A stretch of DNA of 53,419 nucleotides from Chlamydiota bacterium (GCA_022601345.1 JAJACU010000043.1:1-53419), one strand, 5' to 3'. Counted from the first letter of the stretch, positions 43,117-52,630 are shown. Program-made: numbers and translations. Notes: a model not told the origin generated them from the letters alone.

Positions 43117-45324
43117 TCATGCCAATGGAACTTCTTGCAAACCACCTTCACTAAAATTAATAAGCTTATTGTAAAAGTTATTGTTGTTATTATCATCAGG
43201 ATGGTGATCTACTGATATCATCAAAGTCGAAGGTAAATATCTTTGCAAAGCACTTTGTACAGATATCATAGAATTCTTATCTAAACCTGTGAATGTCTCA
43301 TCCATAATTAAAATGCTAGGCTGAGAAATAATTGCTTGAATCACTGCTAACTTTTTGGATTGTCCTCCACTAAGCTTAAAATCCTTGCTCATAATTCTTG
43401 AAGACAGGCTCTCTTCTACCTCATCACCGTTAGTAAATTTGTCAATATTTAGCTCATCAAAAAGCTGCAGAACTCGCTCTTTTAACGTCTCAGTTTCCTT
43501 CTCATCCAAACCTTTAATAACTTTTGGGAAATAGGCCAGCTCAAGCAAAGTAGATCCCCTAGGTAAATAAAGGTTTTGATCAATAAACATCATGGAAGAT
43601 GTTGCTCCATTGGACCCTACTGAAATCTTACCATGGCTGGTTAAATTTCCAAATAAACCTATTTTAAGATCAGCGAGAAGACTACTTTTACCACACCCAG
43701 ATGGTCCTGTCAAAGCGTAACGAGAGCCCTTTTCAAACTCAAAATTATCAATTGAAATTAGTCTTTGATCCCCTAGAAAAAGTTCATAGTCTTTAAAAAT
43801 GATTTTTCCTAGATCATTTGTGCTTCTCTCTACACTGGAGTTTTGTGCTTTATTAATCATTTCAAAGAAGTGATTAATTTTTCCTAAAGAAACAGCCAAT
43901 CTTTTTCGGTCAAATTGATAGTTTAAGCTGCTTAAGAAAAACTTTGTCATATTATCCAAAGCTTTTTTAAGGTTAAAAACCTCCTCAGCTTCAATCTGAC
44001 CATAAAGAAACTTTGCACCAATATACAATCCATCGATTGCATTATTAAAAATTCTCTTCAAGTCCTTAAAATAAGATTCTTTAACCCTAAGCTGCCTAGA
44101 TTTTACATCTAGTCGATGCTCTTCAACTAATGGACCGCAAAATTTTTCATGTGCAAAGCTCCCAGCATCCCTTAGGTTAATTCTAGCCAGATTGCTCATT
44201 ATATCCCAACGCTTCATCCAGGCTGCTTGTTCAACCTCTGCATGCTTAGAAGCTGTTTGATTACCCTCTTTAACCAAACCCTTCAGAATATTATGCGACA
44301 AGATCAAACTGATTGTATAAGGGGCTAACGCATCAGGAGATATTTTCATTAAATTTCTTATTGCAGTTAACGCTAGTGCAGAGTCAAAAATAATCGGATT
44401 AAGACTGTAGACTCCTTGATCTAAGACTGAAAAGAAGTGATTGGGCATCTGTGTAAGGATTTCAGACCCCTCTTTCTCTTCTAAAATCTTTGAAGCATTT
44501 TCCTTTTCTAGGAAAATTTCTGCATAAGCTGGAACAACCTCTTTGTAGACATCACAGAAAAAAGCGTATCTTTTTTTCTCAATGATACAATTTACCGTAG
44601 CATGAAAAAGGTACAGTCCTAGAACACTCATTGATTTGTAGAAAATATCTTGAGCTGTTTTTGGTTTTTCACCCAATAAATTAGAAATGAAAAGCCCTCC
44701 AGCGTGCTTTGCAAGATACCAAGCAGTAATTTCTTTTACAATTGTTTGCAAAAGACCAATAGAAGTATTTGATGCCATTGTAGTGATAAACACATTGTTA
44801 TAAAGAGCGTTAAAAGTGCTTTGAGCCCTCTCTAATCCTTTCAAGTAGCTCTCTTTAAAAGAGTCTTTGATTTGATAAAGTTCTTTGAGAGAGCAAACTC
44901 CTTCCCTATCGAAAAATTGATTGATTGCTTGAAAAGAACGAATTGGAAATTCTAACCTTTCTCTGTAATCCAAAAAGTCATCTATTAAATGTGGCAGTGC
45001 AATAGATGAGGCTAATGCAGCTCCTTGAAGAACCACTGAGCTGACGGTGTTTTCAATATCTAAAAATTTAGAAATTAAAGATGCAGCGGGTAAAAATGTT
45101 GCAAAAGACCAAAACGAAGACTGAGTTAAGTAATGCTTTTCAGTTTTATTTTTGGAAATTAAAACCTCATCAAAAATACTCGTTGTCAAACCTGTTAGAG
45201 CTCCCGAAATGCCACCAATAAGAGCGCCACCAATAGTGCTCATTCCAACTGTAGCGCAGCTCGATGCTATCAGCGTACTTGATAGATGTGTCTTTTCCTC
45301 GTGGGAAGAGGCAACTTTTTCCAT
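43117..45324 (-). CDS. ABC transporter with fused membrane and ATPase domains
   Basis: 735 residues. The N-terminus has a Gly/Ala-rich hydrophobic hairpin (about 20-50) and further hydrophobic segments to about 350, then an ATPase domain with Walker A GPSGCGKS (540-547), signature LSGGQSKK, Walker B ILIMDETFTGLD and a switch His in ISVDHHPDD. The layout, one membrane domain followed by one ATPase domain with the RWDIMSNLARINLRDAGSFA-type coupling region, recalls the YddA/SbmA-ABCD group, but the membrane segments are weakly hydrophobic. It would act as a homodimer. A decayed copy of part of this gene lies just upstream (45405-45530). Substrate unknown. Confidence 0.7.
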   Translation of the reverse strand: MEKVASSHEEKTHLSSTLIASSCATVGMSTIGGALIGGISGALTGLTTSIFDEVLISKNKTEKHYLTQSSFWSFATFLPAASLISKFLDIENTVSSVVLQGAALASSIALPHLIDDFLDYRERLEFPIRSFQAINQFFDREGVCSLKELYQIKDSFKESYLKGLERAQSTFNALYNNVFITTMASNTSIGLLQTIVKEITAWYLAKHAGGLFISNLLGEKPKTAQDIFYKSMSVLGLYLFHATVNCIIEKKRYAFFCDVYKEVVPAYAEIFLEKENASKILEEKEGSEILTQMPNHFFSVLDQGVYSLNPIIFDSALALTAIRNLMKISPDALAPYTISLILSHNILKGLVKEGNQTASKHAEVEQAAWMKRWDIMSNLARINLRDAGSFAHEKFCGPLVEEHRLDVKSRQLRVKESYFKDLKRIFNNAIDGLYIGAKFLYGQIEAEEVFNLKKALDNMTKFFLSSLNYQFDRKRLAVSLGKINHFFEMINKAQNSSVERSTNDLGKIIFKDYELFLGDQRLISIDNFEFEKGSRYALTGPSGCGKSSLLADLKIGLFGNLTSHGKISVGSNGATSSMMFIDQNLYLPRGSTLLELAYFPKVIKGLDEKETETLKERVLQLFDELNIDKFTNGDEVEESLSSRIMSKDFKLSGGQSKKLAVIQAIISQPSILIMDETFTGLDKNSMISVQSALQRYLPSTLMISVDHHPDDNNNNNFYNKLINFSEGGLQEVPLA

Positions 45325-45404
45325 AAAAAGATTATTTATTTAATTTTGGAATAGCAGCTTATGATAGAAAATTCTTCCTTTCAATATCTTTCTTTCCTAG
45401 ATCT

Positions 45405-45530
45405 ATGAGTAAATATATTAAAAAATTCTTTAAACTAAGCTTTGATTTGATAAATTTCTTTGAGAGAACAAACCTCTTTTTTACCCATAGATGTTTTTAT
45501 CTAAAAAATTTATTTACACAGTTAATTTAC
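45405..45530 (-). pseudogene. Decayed remnant of a paralogue of the adjacent ABC gene
   Basis: Bases 45441-45473 match 44866-44898 of the ABC gene at 31 of 33 positions. Read on the minus strand the remnant encodes KKEVCSLKEIYQIKA then a stop, against EGVCSLKELYQIKDS in the intact gene; weaker similarity continues after the stop (FKEFF against FKESY) and before it in another frame (VNKFFR against INQFFDR). Stops and a frameshift show it is not functional. The rest of the 255-base gap (45325-45579) is AT-rich without other features. Confidence 0.7.
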
Positions 45531-45579
45531 AAAAAAATAACTATATTTATATTATTTCTTATATGTTATTATGTTTTGC

Positions 45580-46320
45580 ATGAAAGTAATAACTAGTTCC
45601 CAAAATTCAATTGTCAAACATTTGACCAAGCTTAGAAAAGACGCCTCTTATCGAAAAAAAGAGGGGAAAATCCTTTTGGAAGGTAAAAAAATTATTTTAG
45701 AAGCTCTTAAAAAACACTCTTTGAAAAGCTTGCTTATACCTGAAAATTCAAAACCCATTGAAGGTCATTCTTTTGATTATTTGAAGCAAGATCTAGCACA
45801 AAAAATTTCTTCACTAAAAAGTTGCGATGGATATTTTGCTGAAATCCAAAGACCTCTAAATAATGAGCTCTTATCTTGTGAAAAAATACTCGTTATTGAC
45901 CACCTTCAAGACCCTGGAAATTTAGGTACACTCATTCGCACGGCACTAGCGCTTAATTTTGAAGGAATCTACATCATAGACCAATCCGTGGACCCCTTTA
46001 GCCCAAAGGTTATACGCTCTTCTATGGGAGCTGCTTTGCATATTCCTATTCGACAAGGAGACTATCAAGAGCTTCAAAATCTTTTAAACGCACGATCTTT
46101 TCACACCTTTATTGCTAATGCACAAGGCAATGCTATTGATAAGCAAGATGTACAAAAACCCTTTGCTCTTATTTTAGGCAATGAAGCCAAAGGGCCTCAA
46201 ATAGAAAAATTTTCCAATTACAAACTTATCTCAATTCCAATTGAAAATGTAGATTCACTTAATGTTGCTGTTGCTGGAAGCCTTTTAATGTATCAACTTC
46301 AGGAGAGCTCATGCCAATAG
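45580..46320 (+). CDS. TrmH/SpoU family RNA 2'-O-methyltransferase
   Basis: 246 residues from the ATG at 45580; an ATG at 45571 adds three residues. A substrate-binding N-domain (SYRKKEGKILLEGKKI) precedes the SPOUT knot with motif 1 DPGNLGTLIRTA, motif 2 LILGNEAKGP and motif 3 SIPIENVDSLNVAVAGSLLMY. It methylates a ribose in rRNA or tRNA using S-adenosylmethionine; the site cannot be told. It is first in a tight operon with rsgA (10-base overlap), another ribosome-related gene. Confidence 0.9.
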   Translation: MKVITSSQNSIVKHLTKLRKDASYRKKEGKILLEGKKIILEALKKHSLKSLLIPENSKPIEGHSFDYLKQDLAQKISSLKSCDGYFAEIQRPLNNELLSCEKILVIDHLQDPGNLGTLIRTALALNFEGIYIIDQSVDPFSPKVIRSSMGAALHIPIRQGDYQELQNLLNARSFHTFIANAQGNAIDKQDVQKPFALILGNEAKGPQIEKFSNYKLISIPIENVDSLNVAVAGSLLMYQLQESSCQ

Positions 46321-47336
46321 ATATTGAAGCTCTTGATGATGAATTTGAAAACTTTGAAGAAAGGTCAATGCGTTCAACAAAACTAAAAAAGCATTCTAAA
46401 AAAAATGCGTCTTTAGTTATTGGACGAGTTACTTTTATATCTCCTGAATTTGTACATATTTCATATAAAAATAAAATCTTTTTGTGTTGCATCAAAGGAA
46501 CTTTTAAAAAAAGACTGAAACAAGAAAAAGATCGAATATGCTGTGGTGATCTAGCTCACTTTGACCCTGAGAAAAAAGTAGTTGAAAAACTTGAGCCTAG
46601 AAAAACTGTTTTAATGCGCCAAAACCCCTCTCATAAGTTCCAAGAGCAAATCCTAGCTACGAATGTAGACCAAATTTTAATCACATCCTCTATTTTAGAG
46701 CCTGAGTTAAATTCATATCTAATTGATCTCTATGTTATCTCAGCTCAGCGCTCTCATTTAAAACCAATTATTTTGATTAATAAAGTTGATCTGCTTCAGT
46801 CTAAGAAACAACCTCAAAGCGCACAAAAAAAGAAAAAACTCATCGCCAAACTTAAAGAGCAGTATAACTCTCTAAACATTCCAGTAATACCCGTTAGTGC
46901 AGTAAATCTAGAAGGGTTTAAAGAACTTCAAGAGCTTATGAAAGATAAAGCCTCTGTTTTTTCTGGAGAGTCTGGCGTCGGAAAGTCTTCATTAATTAAC
47001 GCAATTGAAAAAATTAATCTAAAAGTTGGTAATGTAAGCACTAAAAGTCAGAAAGGGATGCATACAACAACTTCATCAAAGTTACTTCCCCTTAAATTTG
47101 GAGGGTGGTGCGTTGACACTCCGGGCATTCAAAGTTTAGGTTTTAAAAACGTCCCTCTTATTGAAGTGCGCAACTGTTTCCCAGAGCTCGTAAGTTGTGG
47201 ATGCAAGTTCTCAGATTGCCTCCACCAAAAAGAAAATGGGTGTGCCATTGAAGAGGCTCTAGAGAAAAAAGCAGTCTCTCAGTTAAGATTAGATTCTTAT
47301 TACAAACTATTGGAAGAGGTCCAATCTGAGAGATGA
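46311..47336 (+). CDS. rsgA: Ribosome small subunit-dependent GTPase A
   Basis: 341 residues. The circularly permuted GTPase order is seen: INKVDLL (G4), then PVSAVN (G5), SGESGVGKSSL (G1) and VDTPGIQSLG (G3). An OB-fold domain lies before it and a C-terminal zinc-binding knuckle after it (CGCKFSDCLHQKENGC, with Cys and His ligands). It assists late maturation of the 30S subunit. The start has GGAG nearby and overlaps the methyltransferase gene by ten bases; the stop overlaps the next start (ATGA), so the three genes are coupled. Confidence 0.95.
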   Translation: MPIDIEALDDEFENFEERSMRSTKLKKHSKKNASLVIGRVTFISPEFVHISYKNKIFLCCIKGTFKKRLKQEKDRICCGDLAHFDPEKKVVEKLEPRKTVLMRQNPSHKFQEQILATNVDQILITSSILEPELNSYLIDLYVISAQRSHLKPIILINKVDLLQSKKQPQSAQKKKKLIAKLKEQYNSLNIPVIPVSAVNLEGFKELQELMKDKASVFSGESGVGKSSLINAIEKINLKVGNVSTKSQKGMHTTTSSKLLPLKFGGWCVDTPGIQSLGFKNVPLIEVRNCFPELVSCGCKFSDCLHQKENGCAIEEALEKKAVSQLRLDSYYKLLEEVQSER

Positions 47337-48328
47337 AGAAGATTTTTATCACAGGCGCAGCGGGTTTTATAGGCTTTCATTTAGCTAAAAAACTTCTTGA
47401 GCTAGGCCATCAGGTTGCAGGTATCGACAACTTCAATGATTACTACTCACCAGAGCTTAAAAAGGACCGCGCTCTTATTTTAAAAAACCTTGGGTGCATC
47501 GTAAAAAAAGTAGATCTAATTGATTATCAATTACTCAAGCAAACTTTTGACGACTTTAAACCTACGCACGTAGTGCATTTAGCTGCGCAAGCAGGTGTTC
47601 GCTATTCCCTTCAAAACCCAAATGCTTATGTACAAAGTAACTTAGTGGGCTTTACCCATCTTCTTGAGATACTCAAAGAGCACCCAGACATACTCACCTT
47701 ATATGCTTCATCATCCTCAGTATATGGCAACAACTCAAAAGTTCCCTATTCTGAAAATGATACCACAGACCAGCCTAAAAACTTATATGGGGCGACTAAA
47801 AAAGCAAATGAGCTCATGGCCTATTCATACCACTCTCTTTACAAGCTTCGCCTTTTGGGCATGCGCTTTTTTACCGTTTATGGTCCATGGGGAAGACCCG
47901 ATATGGCTTACTATTTGTTTTCAAAAGCAATTCTTGAGAAAAAACCTATTCAGGTATTTAAGGGAAAATTAATCCAACGTGATTTCACATATATTGACGA
48001 TATTATCAATGGCATTTTAGCGGCTCTAGACTCCACTTTTTCTTATGAAGTCTTTAATTTTGGAAATAACAAACCCATCTTATTAAACGATTTTATTTCT
48101 ACTCTTGAGCAAGCATTAGGCACTACAGCCATCAAAGATTATCAACCTCAAGCAAAAGGTGATATGTGCATTACTTATGCAGATATTGACAAAAGCCAAA
48201 GTCTTTTAGGATACCAACCTAGTGTCAATCTAAAAGATGGTCTTATTAAGTTTGCTCAGTGGTTTGTACCGCGCCACCAGGAGCTGCTACGTCAGGAGAA
48301 AAAGCAGAAATTAACAACATCAAAATAA
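47333..48328 (+). CDS. NAD-dependent sugar epimerase (UDP-glucuronate 4-epimerase-like)
   Basis: 331 residues of the extended short-chain dehydrogenase family. The nucleotide site is ITGAAGFIGFHLAKKL, the catalytic residues are in SSSSVYG and YGATKKANE, and the substrate region is FFTVYGPWGRPDMAYYLFSKAI with RDFTYIDDI. This combination is closest to UDP-glucuronate or UDP-galacturonate 4-epimerases of envelope sugar pathways. It is the third gene of the operon. The last 27 codons overlap the 3' end of the Yip1 gene on the other strand. Confidence 0.9.
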   Translation: MKKIFITGAAGFIGFHLAKKLLELGHQVAGIDNFNDYYSPELKKDRALILKNLGCIVKKVDLIDYQLLKQTFDDFKPTHVVHLAAQAGVRYSLQNPNAYVQSNLVGFTHLLEILKEHPDILTLYASSSSVYGNNSKVPYSENDTTDQPKNLYGATKKANELMAYSYHSLYKLRLLGMRFFTVYGPWGRPDMAYYLFSKAILEKKPIQVFKGKLIQRDFTYIDDIINGILAALDSTFSYEVFNFGNNKPILLNDFISTLEQALGTTAIKDYQPQAKGDMCITYADIDKSQSLLGYQPSVNLKDGLIKFAQWFVPRHQELLRQEKKQKLTTSK

Positions 48329-48869
48329 CAATTGCAGCAACAATTATCACTCCAGTTATGATAGATGAAATTAAAGCTTTCAAAAAAGAAAATTTTTGAG
48401 CTTCAGCTAAGCAACATAAAAACACAATAGCTGTCCAAAGACTTAATAGAAACAAGACCGAAGTATAAAACAGGTTTCCTCCGTCTCCACCCACAATCAA
48501 TAGAATAATTACTTCGACTATAAAGAAAGCCAAAACAGGTATTTGAGACCAGGCAATAGCAGAGCGTACATCTTGATAGGATCCTTGCCCTTTGAGCCAA
48601 CTACCTGTCCATTTTAAAAGCCCACCTCCTATATATAGGGTAAATAGACCCGAAAATATTGACAAACAGACCCAAACCACAACTGTAAGCCACCACGAAT
48701 ACCAGCTTATAGAATAAGCTATTACATGTGTAAAAGCACCACCAATTACAAGAAGATGGTTATAGCGAGTTGGAAAGTTATCTAAGATATGTCTCATAGT
48801 TAACTTTGGGTGCAACCAAATCGTAGACCACGGACTTATTTTTTCTGGTTCTGACACTGCTGTCCTCAT
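48246..48869 (-). CDS. Yip1-domain membrane protein
   Basis: 207 residues, five membrane helices from about residue 38 onward and an N-terminal soluble part with WSTIWLHPKLTMRHIL, the W-x-x-P-x-x-x-x-x-x-I pattern common at the start of bacterial Yip1 (PF04893) proteins. The function of the bacterial members is unknown. It is a single gene. The last helix and tail are encoded by DNA that also encodes the end of the epimerase on the other strand (83-base convergent overlap). Confidence 0.75.
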   Translation of the reverse strand: MRTAVSEPEKISPWSTIWLHPKLTMRHILDNFPTRYNHLLVIGGAFTHVIAYSISWYSWWLTVVVWVCLSIFSGLFTLYIGGGLLKWTGSWLKGQGSYQDVRSAIAWSQIPVLAFFIVEVIILLIVGGDGGNLFYTSVLFLLSLWTAIVFLCCLAEAQKFSFLKALISSIITGVIIVAAIVILMLLISAFSPDVAAPGGAVQTTEQT

Positions 48870-48933
48870 TAAACATTTTATTTGAATATATAAAGAGTTA
48901 CCTAGGTAGTGTCAAGATTTCTTATTGAGAGAG

Positions 48934-50445
48934 CTATACTACTGATGAACCGAGTAAATACTCCCAAGCTTTGTAAAGAGATTTCAAAAGATCTGTGGCT
49001 ATCATGCAATATGAGGTGTTTTTCTCTGCAGCAAGCTCTCCAGCTTTACCATGCAAATAGACACCCAGCTTGGCCACATCTACAAGCTCAGGCCCCATTT
49101 GGGCTAAAAGAGCAGCCAAAATCCCTGTGAGCACATCTCCACTTCCAGCAGTAGCCATGCCAGGATCTCCCGCACTACAGACTGCAGCAGTAGCACCGCT
49201 AGAAAAAATAAATGTAGGGCCACCTTTTAAAATAAGAACAATTTTATGGAGCTCCACATACTCTTGGCAAGCCGCCATAAGTTCTTTTTGCGTACAATTT
49301 TCAAGTTTAAGCAACCTTTTAGCTTCACCTTGATGCGGAGTTAAAATAGCATTTTTTGGGGGAGCAATTGACTTAAGAGCCATAATATTCAAGGCATCTG
49401 CATCGATAATACATGGCATGTCAACGCTCTTTAAAAGCTGCTCTATAAAGTTTTGAGTTTGATCTGACAGCCCAAGACCTGGGCCAACATATATTGCATT
49501 GGCCTTGTTAATGTATTCATTAACTTGGTCCATCTGATCATGTGAAAATGTTTGATGAATGAGCTCTGGGTAATGGGTGCTTTTTTGAATTTCATCGCCC
49601 AAATGAACAATTTTAACTATTCCACAACCAGATTTCAAAGCGCCCATTCCAGATAAAATAGAAGCTCCTATCATAGATTTAGAACCGCTAAAGCCCGCTA
49701 CAAAACCTGCTTGATATTTATTTCTACTAGAGCGAATTGGAGGAAGAAGAGCTGCACACTCTTGCGCTGTTATCATTTCAAAATCAGCTGGAGCCTCTTT
49801 TAGGTAGCGCATTTCTAATCCAAAATCGACATAAATCAATTTGCCTATGTGATCCCAGCCATTGCTTACAAAAAAACCCGTTTTGGCAAGCCCTAGAAAA
49901 ATTGTATAATCTGCGCAAATAGCAGAACCTTCTACAAGACCTGTATCACCTGCTAGTCCAGAAGGTATGTCTATTGAAAATATAGGTACTGTTGAAGTGT
50001 TTATCAGATCAAAAATATCGTCTAATTGCTCAGTAGGGGCTCCTTTAAATCCTGTGCCTAAGATACCATCTAAAATAATCCCTTGCTCTGGCAATTCGAT
50101 CTCTAAGGGTAGGTCCAATTTATGTATTTTGCCACCGCATTGTTGAAATGCAGCAGCGTACTTACTGCACAAATCACTGCAATCATCAAGTGAGCCAACT
50201 TGATAAGCTTCTACTTCAAAGCCATCTTTCATCAAAAGTAGAGCCGCACAATAAGCGTCTCCTCCATTGTTGCCTTTGCCTGCAAAAAGAGTAACCTTTT
50301 TTGCTGTAGACTGAGCTTGAGCATAAGCTCGTATAACATCAGTGATCCCGGCAGCAGCCTTTAACATAAAGTCTTCGCCACTAAAGCCCTCTTCAAGAGC
50401 TTTTTTCTCAATAGATGCCATATAGGTTGCTGTTACTACCTTCAT
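48934..50445 (-). CDS. nnr: Bifunctional NAD(P)HX epimerase/dehydratase
   Basis: 503 residues, two fused repair enzymes. The N-terminal YjeF_N domain (about 1-215) has AGKGNNGGDAY (55-64) and IPSGLAGDTG and epimerises damaged NAD(P)H hydrates. The C-terminal ribokinase-like domain (about 225-500) has FVAGFSGSKSMIGA, YVGPGLGLS, DADALNIMA, TPHQGEAKRL and the catalytic TAGSGDVLTG, and dehydrates them using ADP or ATP. The usual GGDG loop is GGDA here. It starts three bases after gpsA ends, so both are in one operon. Confidence 0.93.
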   Translation of the reverse strand: MKVVTATYMASIEKKALEEGFSGEDFMLKAAAGITDVIRAYAQAQSTAKKVTLFAGKGNNGGDAYCAALLLMKDGFEVEAYQVGSLDDCSDLCSKYAAAFQQCGGKIHKLDLPLEIELPEQGIILDGILGTGFKGAPTEQLDDIFDLINTSTVPIFSIDIPSGLAGDTGLVEGSAICADYTIFLGLAKTGFFVSNGWDHIGKLIYVDFGLEMRYLKEAPADFEMITAQECAALLPPIRSSRNKYQAGFVAGFSGSKSMIGASILSGMGALKSGCGIVKIVHLGDEIQKSTHYPELIHQTFSHDQMDQVNEYINKANAIYVGPGLGLSDQTQNFIEQLLKSVDMPCIIDADALNIMALKSIAPPKNAILTPHQGEAKRLLKLENCTQKELMAACQEYVELHKIVLILKGGPTFIFSSGATAAVCSAGDPGMATAGSGDVLTGILAALLAQMGPELVDVAKLGVYLHGKAGELAAEKNTSYCMIATDLLKSLYKAWEYLLGSSVV

Positions 50446-50448
50446 CTA

Positions 50449-51450
50449 CTATAGATGCTCCTCTTTAACTTCTCTCTCAAGGAGCTCTCGAACAGCTACC
50501 ATGGGTTTAACACCTTCATATAAAACTTTGTGAACAGCTTCGGCAATTGGAAGAGGAACTCCTGCTTCTTTGCTAATTTGAAGAGCTGAAACACAGGTAT
50601 AAGCACCTTCTACGACCATGCCAATTTTATCTTTTGCTTCTTGCATTGAAAGCCCTTGGGCTACAAGTAAACCAAAGCGGTAATTTCGGCTAAAGTTTGA
50701 GAAACAAGTCACGCAAAGATCGCCCATTCCCGCTAAGCCGTTAATCGTTTCAGCGCGACACTGCTTTGCAATTGCAAGCTTCCTAATCTCGTGCAATCCT
50801 CGCGTCATTAGAGCTGCTTTTGAATTTACTCCAAAGCCTAGACCATCTGATGCTCCGCAAGCGATAGCAATGATATTTTTCATAGCACCACCAAACTCAA
50901 CACCTTTAATATCATGATTGGGATACACACGAAACTTATCTGTTACAAAAAGGTCTTGAATCTTATGAGTAGTATCTGGGTCAAAGGCAGCACATACAAC
51001 TGTAGTTGGAGCACCCTTAATAACTTCTTCTGCATGACTTGGACCACTTAGAAATCCTAAGTTTGATTTAAACTTATTACCTAGTACATCAATAACTACA
51101 TCTAAAAGCAGCAACCCTGAGTTTTGCTCAATTCCTTTTGAAGTTAAAACAATAGGACAATCTAAATTAGGCTTTATTGTTTTTATTTGTTCGAAGACTG
51201 GACGTATTCCAGACGAGGTTACACTTTCCACCAAAAAGTGGATATTGTCTAAAGCTTCAGCCAAATTTGTTGTAAATTTTATTTTAGGGTTAATTTTAAA
51301 CCCCTCTAGATGTGGATGTATTTTTGTTTGATTAAGTTTGTCTGCAAGTTCTTGTCTGCGACACCAAACAACAACTTCATAACCTTTATTTGCTAGTAGG
51401 TTAGCTAAACAAACTCCCCATGTCCCTGCACCTAGATATCCGACTTTCAT
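50449..51450 (-). CDS. gpsA: Glycerol-3-phosphate dehydrogenase [NAD(P)+]
   Basis: 333 residues. It makes sn-glycerol-3-phosphate from dihydroxyacetone phosphate for phospholipids. The dinucleotide fold is GYLGAGTWGVCLANLLA, followed by LTSKGIE, FLSGPSHAEEV and VEFGGAMKNIIAIACGA with the catalytic Lys, and GLAGMGDLCVTC. Length is normal. It lies downstream of the glycosyltransferase gene (13 bases) and directly upstream of the NAD(P)HX repair gene. In Chlamydia gpsA also neighbours the UDP-sugar pyrophosphorylase gene. Confidence 0.96.
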   Translation of the reverse strand: MKVGYLGAGTWGVCLANLLANKGYEVVVWCRRQELADKLNQTKIHPHLEGFKINPKIKFTTNLAEALDNIHFLVESVTSSGIRPVFEQIKTIKPNLDCPIVLTSKGIEQNSGLLLLDVVIDVLGNKFKSNLGFLSGPSHAEEVIKGAPTTVVCAAFDPDTTHKIQDLFVTDKFRVYPNHDIKGVEFGGAMKNIIAIACGASDGLGFGVNSKAALMTRGLHEIRKLAIAKQCRAETINGLAGMGDLCVTCFSNFSRNYRFGLLVAQGLSMQEAKDKIGMVVEGAYTCVSALQISKEAGVPLPIAEAVHKVLYEGVKPMVAVRELLEREVKEEHL

Positions 51451-51463
51451 CTTCTATATTTCC

Positions 51464-52600
51464 TTAACATTCTTGTTTTATTAGTGTATTTTCTTCTAAA
51501 ATTGCTCTTAAAGTCTTGCCTCGTTCAGTCCAATTAAGTACTGGATTCTTTTTAACTTCACTTGCTAGACGCTTATAAGTTTGTTCGTCTAAAAGTTGCG
51601 TGAGGTGCTCAACTAAAGACTCTCTATCTGCAGTATCGTAGGTTAAAACACCATATGGTGCATGTTCGTTCACAATTTCTAGATTAGGCGCTACAATTGG
51701 CTTTTGAAGCGCCAAATATTCATATATTTTTGTATGCGCAACATATGGCATACGCTCACTGTTGTCAAAGGTTGTAACAAATGCATCCGCATCATCAAGC
51801 TCCTCTTGAAACCGATCTGGAGGCACAAACCCCTTAAATACAACTTTTGAGGCTATGTTCTTATTTTGGCAATACTCTTTATAGTGTGTAATTTGCACAT
51901 CACGCCCGCCTACCACATTAAGTTCTATTCCTTCTACGTTTTCCAATGCATCCAACAAATGATGCAGCCCTTGTTTGGTATAAAGTTGACCGATATAATA
52001 GAGTTTAAACGGAGTTAAGGGCTTTTTTGCACTCAACGGCAAAAAATCGCAGGCAAGAGGAAGAACTTCGACTTTAGTTTGCAAATCGTATGGATAGATG
52101 CTCAATATTTTTTTCAGGGCAATAGTTGTAGCTGTCACCAAATCACTGCGATTAAAAATAGAACGTTCCCATCTAATCTTGTTTAAATTTAATTGAGCTC
52201 CATAGCTTGGGTACCACTGAAGTTGATGAGCTTCATAGATGTATTTACAACCTCTAACCTTATTTTTTAATAAGAAATCGGCATGTTTGAGAACAGAAAA
52301 CATTACAATATCGGGATGATGCCGCTGAATATAACGTTTAGTTGCATGAAAGAAAACAAAGTTCCAATTAAGGTGAAAAATATTATTTCTCCTTAAAATA
52401 GGTAATTGAACAATTTTTAGTGGATTATTAGGATTAATTTTATAAAATGAAAATAATTCAGATTTACTTAGAGATCCTTTTCCACATAAAAGTGTTACAT
52501 CTGCTCCTGAATCTGCAAGAGCAGCGCAATTGCGGATAATATAAGCATCGTGTGCTTTCTTTAGAGGAAGGATTTCATTGTAAGGATAAATAATTTTCAT
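51464..52600 (-). CDS. Glycosyltransferase family 4
   Basis: 378 residues, GT-B fold. The C-terminal nucleotide-sugar domain is recognised by KPLTPFKLYYIGQLYTKQGLHHLLDAL and by FVTTFDNSERMPYVAHTKIYEYLALQKPIVAPN, where the Glu pair of the E-x7-E-like motif lies. The N-terminus starts with MKIIYPYNEILPLKKAHDAY, an acceptor-binding loop. No membrane helix, so it probably acts at the cytoplasmic face on an envelope lipid or glycan. It is the first gene of the operon with gpsA and the NAD(P)HX repair gene. Confidence 0.85.
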   Translation of the reverse strand: MKIIYPYNEILPLKKAHDAYIIRNCAALADSGADVTLLCGKGSLSKSELFSFYKINPNNPLKIVQLPILRRNNIFHLNWNFVFFHATKRYIQRHHPDIVMFSVLKHADFLLKNKVRGCKYIYEAHQLQWYPSYGAQLNLNKIRWERSIFNRSDLVTATTIALKKILSIYPYDLQTKVEVLPLACDFLPLSAKKPLTPFKLYYIGQLYTKQGLHHLLDALENVEGIELNVVGGRDVQITHYKEYCQNKNIASKVVFKGFVPPDRFQEELDDADAFVTTFDNSERMPYVAHTKIYEYLALQKPIVAPNLEIVNEHAPYGVLTYDTADRESLVEHLTQLLDEQTYKRLASEVKKNPVLNWTERGKTLRAILEENTLIKQEC

Positions 52601-52630
52601 TTTATTAACAGATGTAATTGTGTGTACAAC

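Noticed and set aside
45405-45596. A 63-codon plus-strand frame upstream of the methyltransferase
   Set aside because: It is antisense to the decayed ABC remnant and has the AT-rich, Phe/Leu/Ile/Lys-heavy composition of noncoding DNA.
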